This document shows positions 6,374 through 7,305 of a stretch of DNA of 7,305 bases, in pieces. This DNA is from Desulfobacterales bacterium CG23_combo_of_CG06-09_8_20_14_all_51_8. Its GTDB lineage: Bacteria; Desulfobacterota; Desulfobacteria; Desulfobacterales; Desulfosalsimonadaceae. The DNA lies in NCBI GenBank assembly GCA_002772195.1, contig PCSG01000325.1, positions 1 to 7,305 on the forward strand, read 5' to 3'. The notes beneath the pieces are model-generated. The model was not told where the DNA came from, did no database searches, and worked only from the letters and a program-made list of their open reading frames with translations. The stretch's first letter is position 1; each line of letters begins with the position of its first letter. The position numbers and the translations under genes are program-made.

Positions 6374-7305
6374 TTAATCGTGTTTTTGCAGTTCTCTGGA
6401 CAGGTTATGAATGACGGCATTCATGCCGGGCCGGTTTTTTTCGGAAATTCCGGCGGCCGTGACAATCGTCCCGGTTTCATTTTTGGTGATTTCTACGCAG
6501 ATTTTCTGGTGAAACATGAAAAAGGTGACGTAGCATCCGATGATCATCATCAGAAAACCCGCATAAACAATGGGTACGCCGGGATCTTTGGTCACCTGGA
6601 GGACGGTGTAAAACTTTGATTCTATTTTTATATCGTTAAAGTCTACATTTGTGATGGAAATGATGAAATCCCCATTTCGCATTACATCAAATCTGGGCTT
6701 ATCGGCCGGAATAATAAAATGTTCCGGATCGCCGTCCTTATTAGTCAGTTGACATAAAAAGACATTTGATAGATCCACGCCGTGATACGAAAAAGTGTGG
6801 CTAAAATCCACGACGACCAACGTCCCGGAATTTCCCGGCATCTCAACGGGTGATCCTATGGTCGCCGCCTTATTGTAAATCAGGCCGGATGCCTGTTCGG
6901 TAATCGTGACAGTGAACTTATTAACTGGTATTGTTTCTGTTGACGGAATTTTTCCATAGCTGGACTGGAAAATATTGATGCCGCGAAATCGCAGGGGATC
7001 ATTGACCAGAATGTCTTTCTGAACCAGGATGTCGCCTTCTCGGATCAGGGACAGGCGGGACCGGTATTCCTTGGGCATGCCGGAATTGTCGGCATCATAG
7101 AAGGATATGGTGAAATCATCGCAGCGGATGTCAAAATCCAGGGTGATTTCCGACCCGTTCTTTTGCAGAATCACGCGGTTGGTGGATTCCCCTTCGGGAA
7201 GATTGACATATCCGTCAAATCCGAAAATTGATCCCATCAGACCGCCGGCCACCATGAAGAGGACGCTCAGATGCACCGCATAGACCCCCAGCCGGGTCCA
7301 GCGGC
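6374..7305 (-). CDS. resB: ResB-family cytochrome c biogenesis protein, C-terminal part
   Basis: The last 309 residues of a ResB (Ccs1-like) protein are visible; the frame is open to the window edge and continues upstream, so the true start is outside. The internal GTG at 7276 is not a start, because codons before it (RWTRLGVYA) continue the family pattern into VHLSVLFMVAGGLMGSIFGFDGYVN, a membrane segment. A large periplasmic beta-rich domain follows, with family-like FQSSYG. The end holds YTVLQVTKDPGVPIVYAGFLMMIIGCYVTFFMFHQ, the final membrane helix, and a charged cytoplasmic tail of about 40 residues. ResB partners with CcsA in delivering heme and presenting apocytochromes for attachment. 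The middle of the gene looks richer in A and T than its neighbours, which I take as ordinary relaxed conservation of the periplasmic domain. The stop lies 18 bases before ccsA. Confidence 0.92.
   Translation of the reverse strand, partial: RWTRLGVYAVHLSVLFMVAGGLMGSIFGFDGYVNLPEGESTNRVILQKNGSEITLDFDIRCDDFTISFYDADNSGMPKEYRSRLSLIREGDILVQKDILVNDPLRFRGINIFQSSYGKIPSTETIPVNKFTVTITEQASGLIYNKAATIGSPVEMPGNSGTLVVVDFSHTFSYHGVDLSNVFLCQLTNKDGDPEHFIIPADKPRFDVMRNGDFIISITNVDFNDIKIESKFYTVLQVTKDPGVPIVYAGFLMMIIGCYVTFFMFHQKICVEITKNETGTIVTAAGISEKNRPGMNAVIHNLSRELQKHD

Noticed and set aside
6098..6619. Plus-strand open frame of 173 codons across the ccsA-resB junction
   Set aside because: It is antisense to two well-recognised genes, and its composition (many Gly, Asp, His) is that expected of a mirrored membrane-protein gene.
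6374..7276. Taking the GTG at 7276 as the start of the ResB gene
   Set aside because: The frame continues upstream to the window edge with residues typical of ResB before the membrane helix, so the gene is cut by the window and starts elsewhere.

Overview
The window reads as a piece of a sulfate-reducing Desulfobacterota chromosome (formerly Deltaproteobacteria; probably Desulfobacterales, an inference from gene content and protein style, not a proven placement). All seven supported genes lie on the minus strand, so the biological order runs from base 7305 down to base 1: resB (5' end outside the window), ccsA, qrcA, qrcB, qrcC, qrcD, and the first 21 codons of an unrecognised small protein running off the other edge. 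Gaps between genes are 18 to 77 bases, except for one of 213 bases between ccsA and qrcA.

Region 1 (7305-5498) encodes the two parts of the system II (Ccs/Res) cytochrome c maturation machinery. ResB and CcsA together move heme across the membrane and attach it to CXXCH motifs in the periplasm. The CcsA gene has a 27-bp imperfect tandem duplication, giving a 9-residue repeat just before the conserved PALQSNWLIAHV stretch.

Region 2 (5497-5285) is the only sizeable non-coding gap. It holds a candidate sigma70-type promoter (exact TTGACA, 17-base spacer, extended TG-n -10), a 17-base AT-rich inverted repeat at the predicted start point, and a leader of about 110 bases with a weak hairpin. It probably gives the qrc genes their own transcription in addition to any read-through from resB-ccsA.

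Region 3 (5284-88) is a four-gene operon matching the quinone reductase complex Qrc (QrcABCD): a membrane-anchored multiheme cytochrome c, a Tat-exported member of the molybdopterin oxidoreductase family that seems to lack the metal-binding residue, a periplasmic protein with four iron-sulfur cluster motifs, and an NrfD/PsrC-type membrane subunit. In known sulfate reducers Qrc takes electrons from periplasmic hydrogenases and formate dehydrogenases through type I cytochrome c3 and reduces menaquinone, feeding the sulfate reduction pathway and contributing to energy conservation.

Region 4 (87-1) has a strong ribosome binding site followed by the start of a small, probably co-transcribed gene.

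The genes fit together: the Ccs system makes the covalent heme cytochromes on which QrcA, and its cytochrome c3 partner, depend. I see no RNA genes, mobile elements, CRISPR arrays or convincing rho-independent terminators. The window is mainly a known energy-metabolism locus; the less expected points are the small downstream gene, the CcsA duplication, the non-canonical cysteine of QrcA and the regulatory region before qrcA.
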